Positions 33,921 to 45,435 of a DNA stretch of 64,000 bases are shown in pieces. Origin of the DNA: Branchiostoma floridae (lineage: Eukaryota > Chordata > Leptocardii > Amphioxiformes > Branchiostomatidae); contig NC_049984.1 in the NCBI RefSeq assembly GCF_000003815.2, positions 1,919,186 to 1,983,185 on the forward strand, read 5' to 3'. The notes under the pieces were generated by a model. It saw nothing but the letters and a program-made list of their open reading frames with translations. It did no database searches and was not told the DNA's origin. A program made the position numbers and the translations under genes. Each line of letters opens with the position of its first letter. Positions within the stretch are counted from its first letter, which is position 1.

Positions 33921-36900
33921 TCAGCCCTCCATCCCTGGTTGTTGATGTTTTGCATATATGTTAATGAGGGCCTTCAGTTGCCTGGGAGGATACTTCAGGT
34001 TCAAGATCGCCTGCCGCAAGGCTTGCTTGGACGGATACACGCTGTCTTTCTCAGGGGTCTGAAATAACAAAGACATTTACATTTTGTGAAACACTGTAAA
34101 AGTTACAATAATAGCCTTTTCCTTACCTGTTTTCTTGATATACAATTCAGGAATTAGCCTTCTTACAATACTGTCTACGATGGATGACAATTTAGATCCT
34201 AACAAAAAACTAATTACTTCAATCTGAAAAAAAATTTAAAATCTAAACTATGATCGAGCACTGCAGCTCAAATGTACCCATTTAAACCTGGTTGGAGTGA
34301 GGAAAGATGTGTAAAGTGCCTTTTCCAAAGGCACAGCATCGAGGTCATGATTGTCATGGGATTTGAACCCAGAATCTTTCTGAACCAAACACCCTAACAG
34401 TTAAAATAGAATGATACCAAATGTGGACTATAAACAAGCTATTCTCACCTCATTTGAGGATGACGGTACTGGCTTGTGCACCTTGCATGGCTTGTGGGAC
34501 TCCTGTGTAGTAGGAAGGGTGATCGGGAGGTCTCGTGACTTCTGGAGGATCGGAGCTTCCTTGGTACTACCCTTGAAAAGTGACTTTTTTGTTGAACTTT
34601 GTCTCAAGATACTGGGAGCATCTGTGGAAGTTCTGGTTTTTCTTGATGGAGGACACACTTCTGGGGAATCTAGTTTGCGCTTTCGAGAGTTTCTTGCACA
34701 ATTATCAAGATCAATTTGTTCCTCCTGCTGTGCATGTTTGTCATCATCATCTTCCTCTGTGCTAAGTTGGAGTGAAGGTTGGTTGTCCAGTGGGTTGTTC
34801 AGGTACAGGTCACCCATGCGATCACTTTCTGTCTCGTGGGGACTAGTGGTTGAAAACAAAGTTTACAATTCAACAGGACACAAATTACTCAATTACCTGT
34901 GTGTGGTTGAAATAAAATACCTGTTTTTCTTATAAAGAAAATAGCACAAGTATACAATGACAATGCTTGCATCTGAAATGAAATGAGGCATAATTACCAA
35001 GTTTCCAAGCACCCTTGACCACCTATTTATGATCAGGTGAGATGTGGCCTAGTAAAAGCTGTCTCCATCTTTTCTAACTCATTGTTTGGGAGCCCATGTT
35101 GTTGATTTCCATTGCAAAACCTGCCACGTTAAGCTTATAAACATACATTTCAATGTCATGTCATACAGTTTAAGGTTCAGATTTTTGGGATGGCCATGGT
35201 AAAATTTGTGTACGTTCCTACAGGCAATTATTTTGTCCCAGGACAGAGGAATGCATTTTGGGGACAGCCCCAGGACAAGTCCACAAAAAAGTTGGGACTC
35301 TGTACAAGTTTCCAGGCACCTGCGACCCTATTTCTTATCACAAACCTGTGACTAGGGCTGAGGTCCCTCTTCAAGTAGAAGTCAGGTGGGGAGGTGCCTT
35401 GGAGCGGACAGTCGCGACCCATCGCCTGCTCAAAGTACGAACCCTCTGATGACTTCTCACTGCTTGGTGGGACGTAGTCCGGCTTCCAGTCTTGGGAACA
35501 GAGATGAAAAATTTTGCACCAATGGCATGTGAGCATCAATGGAATATTTTGAAATTTCCAATTGCAGTAACTTTGGTTGAATTACTTGGACTACCTACAT
35601 ATTTTGATTTTAAAAAAGAAAGCTAAGAGCAGTGGTATTTAAAATGACCAACCTTCCATGTCCTCCAGCTGCTTTGCCTGTTCCTCAGGAATGAGGAGGT
35701 GAGAGATGTCATGTGTAACCTGGGCTAACTCAGACTGCTGAGAGGATGGGATGAGCAGATCAGTCAGGTCCCTCTCTGTGATAACATCTTCTTCAACCTC
35801 TTCCTGTAAAAAACAACAATCTTTTGCTATAACAGAGATACAGATTGCATCAGTGATGTCATGTATAGCATGGTCTATACTGCTGGGAAGTGGGATGAAG
35901 ATATCAGTCAGGTCCCTCTCTGTGATGGCATCTTCTTCGACGTCTTCCTTTTTAAAAAACAATCTTTATCGTCGTATCCATTTTTGATTATACTGCTGCT
36001 GGGATCCCTGTCACAGGGGTAGGCAGCAGTCGGAATAGTCTTCACACTGTGCTTCCATGCTGCTGGTCCGTCCAGTGAGTCCAGCTCTGTGCTTCAACTC
36101 CATGGTTTGCCTCGATGGCCGGACCCTACCTTCCGCACCCGCAAGTCAGCGAGGCCCGCGACAATACCGGCTGCTCGTCGGTGACTGCTACCGGCACTGC
36201 CTGTGCCTTTATCTGTATGAAGACGTTCCATTTCGGTTTGGATAGGGTTTTTTTACGGCCGGATATCCTTCCTGACGCCAACCTGTAACCGCACTAACTG
36301 GGCTATCAGTATCACATCATCCATCACACCAGTCTGTCAGTTTATCGCCAGCTGCCGCAATGAACCCCAGGTCAGGTAGGAGCTTTGTATCGGGGAGCTC
36401 ATCCCTTAGACAGGCTGCTTCCACTTCAGCTGATGACCCCTGTCTGGCCAACTCGGTAACCCTGAGCAGGGGGAGGGGTCGAGGGCTGCCAGATCCTGTC
36501 CCTTATCGAAGAGGGACGGAAAACTGCTAAAGTGGGTTATAGAAATGTTGATGGGCCAAAGTAATGAAGAAAAAGTCAATAAAAAGTNNNNNNNNNNNNN
36601 NNNNNNNNNNNNNNNNNNNNNNNNNNNNNNNNNNNNNNNNNNNNNNNNNNNNNNNNNNNNNNNNNNNNNNNNNNNNNNNNNNNNNNNNNNNNNNNNNNNN
36701 NNNNNNNNNNNNNNNNNNNNNNNNNNNNNNNNNNNNNNNNNNNNNNNNNNNNNNNNNNNNNNNNNNNNNNNNNNNNNNNNNNNNNNNNNNNNNNNNNNNN
36801 NNNNNNNNNNNNNNNNNNNNNNNNNNNNNNNNNNNNNNNNNCTCTACTGTATTTAGATGGTAGAGTTCTTTTTAAACAACTCTTAGTCTTTAGTCATAGA

Positions 36901-39900
36901 AGGGTATATCTCACTGAAGCTGCAGTACGTTGATGGTGCTAGAGTTGGGGCTGAGCAGGTGTCTAGTGGTAGACATTTGGTCCATGGTAACCTATAAATC
37001 TTTTAGATGTCTCTTGTGGAGCTTTTTGGACAACCAGCCAATTGCCTGCGCTTGTATTCACAGAAAACATGTCAAAATGAATTGTGCTTACCTGACATAA
37101 CAAAGAGTAACTGTATAAACTTTAGACAAGCAAAAGCTGTACATCAATCGATAAATTCTAATTGAACATAATAAAGTAGAAGAAGAAAATCAATTAGAAC
37201 ATGCACCCTCCTTTTCTGAAGAATTGGTACTGGCTGTATTTATTCAGAGCTCTGCTAGGTGGCTCTCTTACACATGAACTTTCATTGTACATATGTGTAT
37301 TATATCAACACTTACCTCTTCCTGTGAGACTTCTACACCCGCTTCTTCTACCAGCTGGGTCAAATGCACTTGGCTTTCAGACTGCATGGAGTTGTCTACA
37401 TTTTCTGATGATGGGCCTGCTAAAACAACAACAACAATAACAACAACAACATTAATAACAATGACTTTCACATTTGTCCTTTCACAGTGTAGGTTAGAAA
37501 TACTACAATAAAACACTCAAATATTATTCAATTTTAATGCCAAAAATGCAATAAGCTGGCTTGCCTATCTTAGTTCAGGAGAAGATGTAGTAATGCTTTT
37601 AACAAAAAACGGCAAGGGCGTGCCAGAAATAGCTAGCTTAGTTCTCAATATCCCACAAACAAAGACTTAGTGCAAAATGTTTGTCATGGCTTCAAGATTT
37701 CCACATATTTACCTCTATATCCACTGGACTTTGTATTTGACTCTTAAACGAGCAAATATTTATTCTCAAGCTTAATCCTTCTAAAAGGTTTGGAATCTGA
37801 ATGATTTTAAAGTTGTAACATCATAGCAGTGTTAACTGTCAACAGTCAAGTTAATTCTTTGCATTCTGACTGTGACAGACTATCGGAGGCAACTTGATAT
37901 TGACAATTTCACAGCAATACGTTGTAGCTTGGTAACTGGATTAAAAGTAGTGAGCTAGTTGATACAACATTTCTGGGTCTTTGCACGAAACACCCCTTAG
38001 GGAAAGCCTACTTGATCCTTTTTAACAGTTGTCTCGATGACAAATTGGACACCTGTTTGGAAAGTTTAATGCCGGGCAAACTTCTGTTACATCAGTTACA
38101 GGGTTCTAGCCAGTGCATTTCTAGCGTAACAAGCCACTACACTATAATTTGCAACCACCATGCTAAAATAAAGACCACTACGCTAATGTTCAACTAGCAT
38201 AGTGGTACTTTGCTATCATTTACTTGTTGAAAAATGTCTAATCAAATATGAAAAATTATGATATGCCACTCCAAACTGACCAAATTACATGTTAGCAGAG
38301 TTACAGTAAGTCCCCTCATGGGTACCCTTATCATGCCAACTTTTTACTCTACATTTTGAAAATCTCAACGTGGAAAGACCCTCTTCCACACTAACCTTTC
38401 CATTATACTAATTTAAAAATAAAATCGTGAAAAGTAGAACCCTGCAGTTACCACAATGTCAGAGCATTGGGGGGTAATACTCTGTACAGGAGCAGACATA
38501 CTCATACCTTACCTTCTGACTCCTCCTGTGGGACTTTGTTTCTTGACACGTCACTGTAAAACAGTGCAGAAAGTTTACTATAGTAAAATCCAAACATTAT
38601 GATGTAATCTTCAAGCAGATACTGTAAAACAGTGCAGAAAGTTTACTATAGTAAAATCCAAACATTATGATGTAATCTTCAAGCAGATCTATCAATGGCC
38701 CATGGATGCTGTTTTGGGCCACAGCGACGTTAGCATCCATTTGCAGGTGCAGCATTTGAACGGTTCGCACATCTAAATAAAGAGAAGTTCAGTTCAAGAA
38801 TCTAAAGTGTCTAAACATGTCTTGTTGTTATCCGTCCGTACTTCTTACATTACTCCTTTTGTTACAAACTCTCGTCTTAGCAGTATTCCAAAAGAACCAG
38901 GTAAGAACATCTACCCCCCTACACAAAGATAGAGGCAGCTATATGTACTACAATATTCCCACCTGTGCAACAGTGACATCATCCTTCTGACTTGTGGCAG
39001 CTCATTGCTATAAACATGTACAAACAAAACAAGACATCAAGAGAAATTAGGCTCACACAATTTGCATAATATCTTTTACTTTCATTTTGAGTTGCAAATG
39101 TATTTTCATTTAAAGTAAGTCTGCATAATTGAAATGAAAAATGACCATTTTTTGTGACAGAGATGCCTATTCCAACATGACTGTTTGGGGAGGGCAGATT
39201 TAAAGAAAAGCAATTTCAAAGAAAAGCTTAAATTTTAGTGAAAACCTTTACCACAATATAAGGGCATTGTGAAACTCACCAGTCTTTGACATCGGAGTAG
39301 AAGTGGCCACCCTGTCCCCACAGTGTAAACTTCTCCACCAACAACATGAACTCCCAACTATTCTGTAATATCAGTAAGAAGAAATACTGCATACCTGGTA
39401 ACTGCACACATGCACAGAGGCTCCCATGTATTGTGCACAAATGTTGTATAACTACAGCATGAGCACTATTTCCAAACTACGACTTGCACACCATAGTGCA
39501 TTCAAATTGCTTTTTTCTGCTGGCAGGTATGGAAGTCAAGTTATCCGTTTATCAACAACCGGACCGATACACCGTAAGCTTGAACACATTCATTTGCTTC
39601 CCGCCTGTTGTATTCCGATGATGAGATTATTCGTGCACTCTGATCCATCCATAAACATCATCGCCGGCATGGGACGCATCTCATTGTCTCTACGTAGTTT
39701 TTACATTTTAACTGTTTGTACTGTTTGTATGGGTCACGGGCATGATGCAAATAAATAAACAAAACAAACAAACAGTTACCTCACCTCTCTCATGACCTGA
39801 TTGACGATGATAGAGTATTTCTTCAGAATGATGTTCATGCCAGGCAGACTGGACAGCTCACTTTCAGTCTGGCTGCAACTGGGAACAGCATACATGAAGT

Positions 39901-41425
39901 AAACTTTGAAAGTTCATTCAATCCACAGACAGCACACTGGTTTGGCTAGTATGTAAACATGTATCTAAAGTGATTCTCTGTTTTGTATTGTCTACATAAC
40001 CATTTTTGTAAACTAAACTATATACATGTATCGGTGAACACAACGTAACCTTTTATATTGTTGACTTGTCCAGTTACCAGGGCTAGCCCTTGATAATAGC
40101 CACTGGCTAGTTGGGCAGCCCTGGCTGTATTTCTTTGTATACAGCCAAATAGATCCATTTGCTATCATAACTAGTAAACAATAAATTTTCCTCCGACTGC
40201 AGTGTATAGACTGACTGCTAGGTGGTGCTGCATTGCCAGGGCTCAAAATTCATTTTGGGGAATTTCTGGTGCAGCTAACCTAAACATTTAGGTGCACAGA
40301 AACAATTTTGGGTGCACAACATGACAGAATTTAGCATGTCAGCAAAACCTCATAATATTACAACCCTTACTGCCTCTTTTCATAGCACCCATCTGAAATA
40401 CCATAGCAAGTTTTTGAAGATTGTTTGATCCCAATCACTTCAACCCTACACACTGCCAATTTGGGCATGTGTAAAGTAGATATCTTCAGGCAGATCTACT
40501 GTTGGTTTAAGGAGCTTTGCTGGCCAAGGAGTGTTCTGAGCCACCAGGGCTTGGCCAGCTAAACTCTTCATGCCACCGGTAGATCTGCCTGGAGATTATG
40601 AAGTACAGGGGTCTCACCTTTCATCATCTTCGTCTGTCTTCAAAGCCTCATCACTGAAGAGAGCCTTGATGAAGACTTGACTGTCACATACGGTTCCCTG
40701 GTAGCCTGCCCTGTCTGTGTCCTGCCTGGTCTGGCTGTCGTTAACATCCAGGTCTATCTGTTCTCTTCGGTTTACCTGTGTGAAAGGGAGAAACATTACG
40801 CAACATTACTACCATGTAATTATCTTGTATTACTATGTATTATATCTGTATCTGTATCTATATAGCTGGTATAACCGCCCTTCGGCGTAACACACCAGCT
40901 TCGCAGGCACGCGGTGCGGCAGCAGCTGATTATATTACACTGAACGATCCATCACACCTAACTTCTGCACGGTGGGTACTGAAGATTATCAAAGTTTTGG
41001 ATATGGTTTTGTTTATAAAGGACAGCTAAAGAAATCTCAAGAATAGCCCAGTTTCTGGAAAGAAGGTCACATAGAATCTTGTACTATCCAAATCTCAGTG
41101 TGTACATCAAAGAACAAATCTATGGTTTAGTTCTTTGAACAACCATGAAAAAAATCATCCAACACCTCCTCTGTTGACCTCACTTTACTCTCTTTTACAA
41201 GATCTCTTCAGTGCCACTGACAAAAGATAACAGATGTTATCTGAAATGTCTGACCATTTCCAAAATCGCATCCAGTTGCTTGAGCTATTTGGCGCATTTT
41301 ACCTCTATAACCCGTGCTATGACCGCATCATTACGGCACTGTTCAGGGTTGGTGTGGTTCATGATGGTCTTCACTATCCATGTGCCTTGCTGAAGTGTGC
41401 TCCTCCCGAAGTTGTAGTGAAACAT
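33921..41425 (-). CDS. Unidentified 11-exon protein, probably nuclear (537 aa)
   Basis: Exons in order of transcription: 41425-41303, 40775-40618, 39872-39785, 39362-39280, 39007-38963, 38553-38513, 37419-37316, 35947-35653, 35490-35346, 34842-34449, 34058-33921. All have GT..AG borders; the total is 1614 nt in one frame, and phases agree at every junction. The ATG is preceded by an in-frame TGA; a leader exon probably lies nearer 42500. The N-terminal ~240 residues look globular (LQQGTWIVKTIM; NSWEFMLLVEKFTLWGQ). The rest is acidic and Ser/Glu-rich, with a repeated EE(V)EEDxITERDLTD block, a basic RKRK patch and a short helical C-terminus. I do not recognise the family. The N gap at 36588-36841 lies in an intron and could hide a further exon. 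Confidence 0.7.
34260..34405 (-). mobile_element. tRNA-derived SINE
   Basis: On the minus strand: AACTGTTAGGGTGTTTGGTT (A-box region), then CTGGGTTCAAATCCCATGAC (B box). A body with CCTTTGGAAAAGGCACTTT and CTTTCCTCACTCCAACCAGG follows. It lies in the last intron of the minus-strand gene. Confidence 0.75.
35653..35947 (-). repeat. Tandemly duplicated exon fused into one open exon
   Basis: Two adjacent copies of an acceptor-plus-exon block lie on the minus strand, starting at 35947 and 35803. Both begin GAAGA(C/G)GT(C/T)GAAGAAGATG and encode E-(D/E)-VEED-(A/V)-ITERDLTD-(I/L)-(F/L)-IP. Each is preceded by a polypyrimidine-like GTTTTTT and an AG. The former intron tail before the second copy has no stop and stays in frame, so the blocks may be read as one exon or as alternative acceptors. 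Confidence 0.85.
36588..36841. other. Assembly gap (254 N)
   Basis: A run of 254 unknown bases in an intron of the minus-strand gene. Unlike the two 100-N gaps it has a non-standard length, so it may be a sized gap. Confidence 0.99.
38554..38689 (-). repeat. 68-bp near-perfect tandem duplication abutting a splice acceptor
   Basis: Units 38554-38621 and 38622-38689 differ at only their last base. On the minus strand each ends in the acceptor ACTGTTTTACAG, the first being the functional site of the 38553-38513 exon. The near identity indicates a recent event. Confidence 0.95.
39415..39775 (+). mobile_element. 3' fragment of a non-LTR retrotransposon
   Basis: A plus-strand frame (39426-39758) carries the RT C-terminal pattern SKLRLAHHSAFKLLFSAGR, like the K-LRVAYN-AFR-LL-GL-R motif of many LINE ORF2 ends. 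It later has a stop and ends in GGGCATGATGCAAATAAATAAAC. It lies antisense within an intron of the minus-strand gene and is 5'-truncated. Confidence 0.7.
40847..40975. repeat. Dispersed repeat (related to 19480-19590)
   Basis: Both copies share TATAGCxGGTATAxCCG, GGCGTAACACAC, CAGCAGCTGxTTATATTACACTGAAC and a CACAC end. The family is unidentified and the copies are short, with no coding capacity. Confidence 0.75.
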
Positions 41426-42289
41426 TCTGTGCAGAATTCACTCCACCACCTACAGGGAACAACCTGGAGAAAACAGTTGCAGAATTTTAGCTTAGAAAAA
41501 TAGACTAAAACTTTCTAGTGTGCATTTTCTTAAACATGTCCCTGAGCCCAATACATGATAGATGTAGATGTCAAACTCATATTGATATAGACTTAGGCCA
41601 TGTTGATTTGGTTATGGGGATGAAATCTAAGCATGATTAATTTCTGTTCATTTAAAAGACAATTCAATAACAATGTAAACCTTACACTAAGTTACAGATC
41701 AGCTGCAAAGTGATTGAATATAAACTGCAATAACAATATTGAAAAAAATATGCCAAAATATGTAAAAACATATTGCAAAATGATACTAATGAATGTCATA
41801 GAATGCCAAAGTCAATTCTAAAGACTCAAAAAAGATGTGAAGAAACGAAAATGAAGAATGATACCATTTTCTGCATGTTGAGTCATCTGTTCAACGTCCC
41901 TAACAGCATGGATTTCATGATGCCTGGAGTCAGATTTTGTATTCACACGCTCGCATCAGTTTTGATGTTCTCAGAGGATGTCATCCATATAATTATAATC
42001 AAATCAACACGGCCTTGTTGCAAATACTAGTATATGTAATCTCATTAAATGGACCCATTTAATGCCATAATGCCACAGCCATTTACAAAATACATGCATT
42101 TACAAATCGCTTTCGTAAATATTGGCTATCCTATACCCACTCTTCCGCACATTCCTAGATCTATCATGTGCACACTCGAGCATACTTACCTACAACTGAC
42201 AAATCCATTTGTGCCTATCCCCTTGCCTGGGACCTGTAGTTATCAAGAAATATCGGAACTTTCGAAAAACAAAATACTTTTTTTAGACT

Positions 42290-42692
42290 AGCCGCCATTT
42301 TTAATACCCACAATGCTTTGTTCAGGAGCGGCTACGTCATCGGTTTGTGTTTTGTCTGAAACAACCGAGAAAATCGGACTTTCCTTGTGAATTTGGGTGG
42401 TTTGAATGATATGGTTGAGTTTTGGTTCCAGTATTAGGACTAGGGGTGTTTCTATCGGGTGTATTTGTCCTTTGATGTTTTGTTGCGGACAGTTTGGAAG
42501 TTGGGCGGGGATATGACGTCATCAAAACACGCGTATTCAATTTCTTGGGGGCTGTCGCCTTCATTAGAGATGACACTATGCACGGAGGGCGGACTTCGCG
42601 CCGGCTACACTGACTTCTAACCCTATTTTACCCGTCTGGAGGACCAGGAACGCGCTAGAAATACAACAGAAGAGGCAGGGAAGGCCTCGAGG
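42290..42692. promoter_or_regulatory. Bidirectional promoter between the minus-strand gene and PARD6
   Basis: The divergent genes have ATGs at 41425 (-) and 42693 (+). Between them lie a YY1-like GCCGCCATTTTT (42291-42302), a palindromic CRE TGACGTCA (42514-42521), a GC box GGGCGGGG (42503-42510) and a second ACGTCA half-site near 42334. CpG content rises toward PARD6. No TATA box is evident. A leader exon of the minus-strand gene could start here. Confidence 0.55.
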
Positions 42693-43374
42693 ATGTCAGG
42701 GAAGTCAAAATCGCTCGCTCGGGTGAAGAGCGGAGTCGTCGAGGTGAAAAGTAAGGTAAGAAAAAATCCGTGTCGCGAGAACGCGTACCCTTGTCTTGGG
42801 CTGGACTTTCGTTGTTGTGTTTGAGGGCGTGTTTTAAGATCAAGGTACAGGGTTTGGCTCGATTGTGGGGCGTCAGGCTATTGTTTCAAGTCTGGGGGAG
42901 GTTCTACAACAAATTTGTCGCCGAATTCGGGAAGAAACGAAATCTGAAAGAGCAAGAGTTTTCATGTGTTTTGCTTGCATGACCGGCTGTGTTGGTAGAG
43001 TCCAGCCGCGCTTGCACAACCAACCGCCCTGGCTAGCTAGCCTACATAGTTTGACATAGCCTACAAGTTTGACCTTCTTTCCCCCTCCCCCTTGATAAAC
43101 CGGCATACCTCGCCCTGTCTGATCCGAATTCCACTGTCTCTGTCACTCCAGTTCGACGCCGAGTACCGGCGATGGGCCCTCGACAAGACGACCATCGAAA
43201 AATTCGACGATTTCTACCAACTTGTTGAGCGGAGACACCACCTCGCCGACATTCCTTTTACCCTGTGCTACACGGACCCGCACGGGGATCTCCTGCCCAT
43301 CAACAACGATGAAAACTTCGTCAAGGCCATGAGCACTGCGGCTCCGGTGGTCAGACTTATCGTGCAAAGAAAAG
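42693..43374 (+). CDS. PARD6: PAR-6 polarity protein, N-terminal part with PB1 domain (partial)
   Basis: Exon 1 is 42693-42755 (21 codons, ending VVEVKSK) and exon 2 is 43152-43374 (74 codons plus one base). Together they form the PB1 domain. VEVKSKFDAEYRRWAL matches the PAR-6 start almost exactly, and Lys19, the residue that salt-bridges the acidic OPCA motif of atypical PKC, is conserved at the same number. YTDPHGDLLPINNDENF is the PAR-6 version of the second PB1 half. The exon layout equals that of vertebrate PARD6 genes, where one long third exon encodes CRIB and PDZ. No such exon occurs up to 64000, so the gene continues past the window. PAR-6 scaffolds aPKC, CDC42 and PAR-3 at the apical cortex. 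Which vertebrate paralogue it equals cannot be said; a single pre-duplication gene is likely. Confidence 0.92.
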
Positions 43375-44875
43375 GTGAGTTCGGAAAGATTTTTTATTTC
43401 TAGGCCAAAGGGGGGAGGGGGGCGCGCAAAGCCACTCCTGGATCAAACCAAGCATGAAGTACCTTTGCCGTGTAATCGACCCGACTGGGTGGTATTTTCT
43501 GGGTTATGGACAGCTCTTAACTCACGATTTAACTTCAGAACCTGCTTAGAGCCCCACGGGAAACCGTTAAACTCCACAGGAATCGTTTTATCAAACCATC
43601 TGGAGTGGAGTGACTCCTGAGTTTGAAAGGTAGAGATTCTGAACTTGGATAAACAGATGTATACATGATGTAGAAGTATACAGTACTGTCATGGGAGCCT
43701 GTCTGACTCAGCACTAGAACATCCACTTCCTGTGCTTCAAACATTATATCCCCAATAACTCATGGTTATCTGCTAATAGTGCCAAGAAGGAAGCAATTTC
43801 AGGCTTAGTTTGCACCGGCACACGGATTGTTATCACAGGGTGGAACAATTTTCCTTTCTTGAGTAATCCTCGCTTGTTACGACTTCCTGCTCTCGGCGGT
43901 GAAGTGCGGCTACCCGGAGTTCGCTGTTGCTCGGTTTGTTTAGTGTTAGCTGAATAAAGACGAAATCTGTACCAAAGCGATATCGGAAATGTCGTAGTCA
44001 TAGCAAGGAAATAACAGTGGCTACATTCATGTGTATGGTTAATGAAAATGTAATGGTGAGAATAGGCAGGTTTCCAAGTAATTCCATAGCTAATATGCAC
44101 ACTTCAGCATCTGTGGCTTTTCAGACAGAGTTGAATGCCCTGTGGCCTGTGTGCATGTATCTAAACACCTTAATTCAGTTCTACTTGATCCAATGTTTGC
44201 CTTGGCACGGACGGTAGCCCCAGATTTAGCGAGCATGTTTGATATGTACTTCCCCCCTGCATTTCACCCACATATCGGATTATGAGTTGACATGCCAGGC
44301 GTGTCGCGGTCCCCGCCAGCCGGGACACGTAACCCCGACGTAACCGCGCCCGGATCCTGTCGAAAGTAACGGGTCGCAGGTTTCCGTGCGTCCTAGGAAA
44401 CACGTTCAAGCGCATGCTGGAAGAATGCGCTCATTTCGGGGTCGTGTCACCCCCATACAAACCCTTTTGACAAAGGAATTCGGGGACAAGGAAAGCTAAT
44501 AATGACTCGGCTTCCTTTTGAAACGGACATGCCGCAACCAGTCATATCCATATCCTTCAGAGTTCCCTGTCTCTGTCGCATTCCAGAGGAATTCCTTCGC
44601 ATTAGCTACTGCCCTACTTCAGCTGTCTAAAAACTGCTCTGCAATGCCAGTGTTATCTGGGAGAGTGTAATTCAATTACCATCCTAGCCCTTGGTAGATC
44701 GATCTGTATTATTAGATCCTTGTTTTGCATAATTGATTAACGTGGTTTGTAGACCTGTCAACCATGGGCAGGGTCATGCTAAGTGGTTTGGGAGAGGGTC
44801 GTGTTTTTGTTTGGGACAGAAAAGGGGTCGGGAGTATTTCTGTGTGTGTTTGTTTACTACAACTGGGTCAACGCA

Positions 44876-45435
44876 AGACAGAAGTGACTTGCGTATGCAT
44901 GAGATGTACACAGTTGAGATATGAAGTAGGGCAAGCTTTATTTCGTCAGATTAAAAAGACAGATTTTTTTTAAAGAAACCATCACATCGTACCAAGGAGC
45001 TTTTATCGTACATAACATTCCAACCTCACCACGTATACCACCATCATTCTTCCATGTAAATCACATTGTAAAGTACAGAGAGAAGTGACTTGCGTGTGCA
45101 TGGGATGTACACAGTTTAGATATGAAGTCGTGCAAGCTGTACTTTTTCGGATAAAAAAGGCAGATTTTTTTAGGAAGCCGTCATCTTGTCCATAACATTC
45201 CAACCTCACCACGTATACCACCATCATTCTTCCATGTAAATCACATTGTAAAGTATAGAGAGAAGTGACTTGCGTATGCATGGGATGTACACAGTTGAGA
45301 TATGAAGTTGGGCAAGCTTTATTTCATCAGATAAAAAAGACAGAAATTTTTAGGAAGCCGTCACCTTGTGCATAACATTCCAACCTCACCACGTATGCTA
45401 CCATCATTCTTCCATGTAAATCACATTGTAAAGCA
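44876..45435. repeat. Tandem repeat, three copies, unit about 180 bp
   Basis: Units starting near 44876, 45080 and 45259 share GAAGTGACTTGCGTxTGCATG, GATGTACACAGTT and CATAACATTCCAACCTCACC, ending CCATGTAAATCACATTGTAAAG. The second and third units are the closest pair. Confidence 0.85.

Noticed and set aside
36545-36863. Two plus-strand open frames across the 254-N gap
   Set aside because: Artefacts of unknown sequence, with fewer than 25 real codons.
41234-41503. 89-codon plus-strand frame
   Set aside because: It overlaps the first coding exon of the minus-strand gene, whose splice phases fit; the plus frame begins in a dispersed repeat.
42337-42576. 79-codon minus-strand open frame beginning MSSLMKATAPKKLN, near the PARD6 start
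   Set aside because: No usable donor joins it in frame to the next exon of the minus-strand gene, and it overlies the CRE and GC box. I treat it as promoter or leader sequence.
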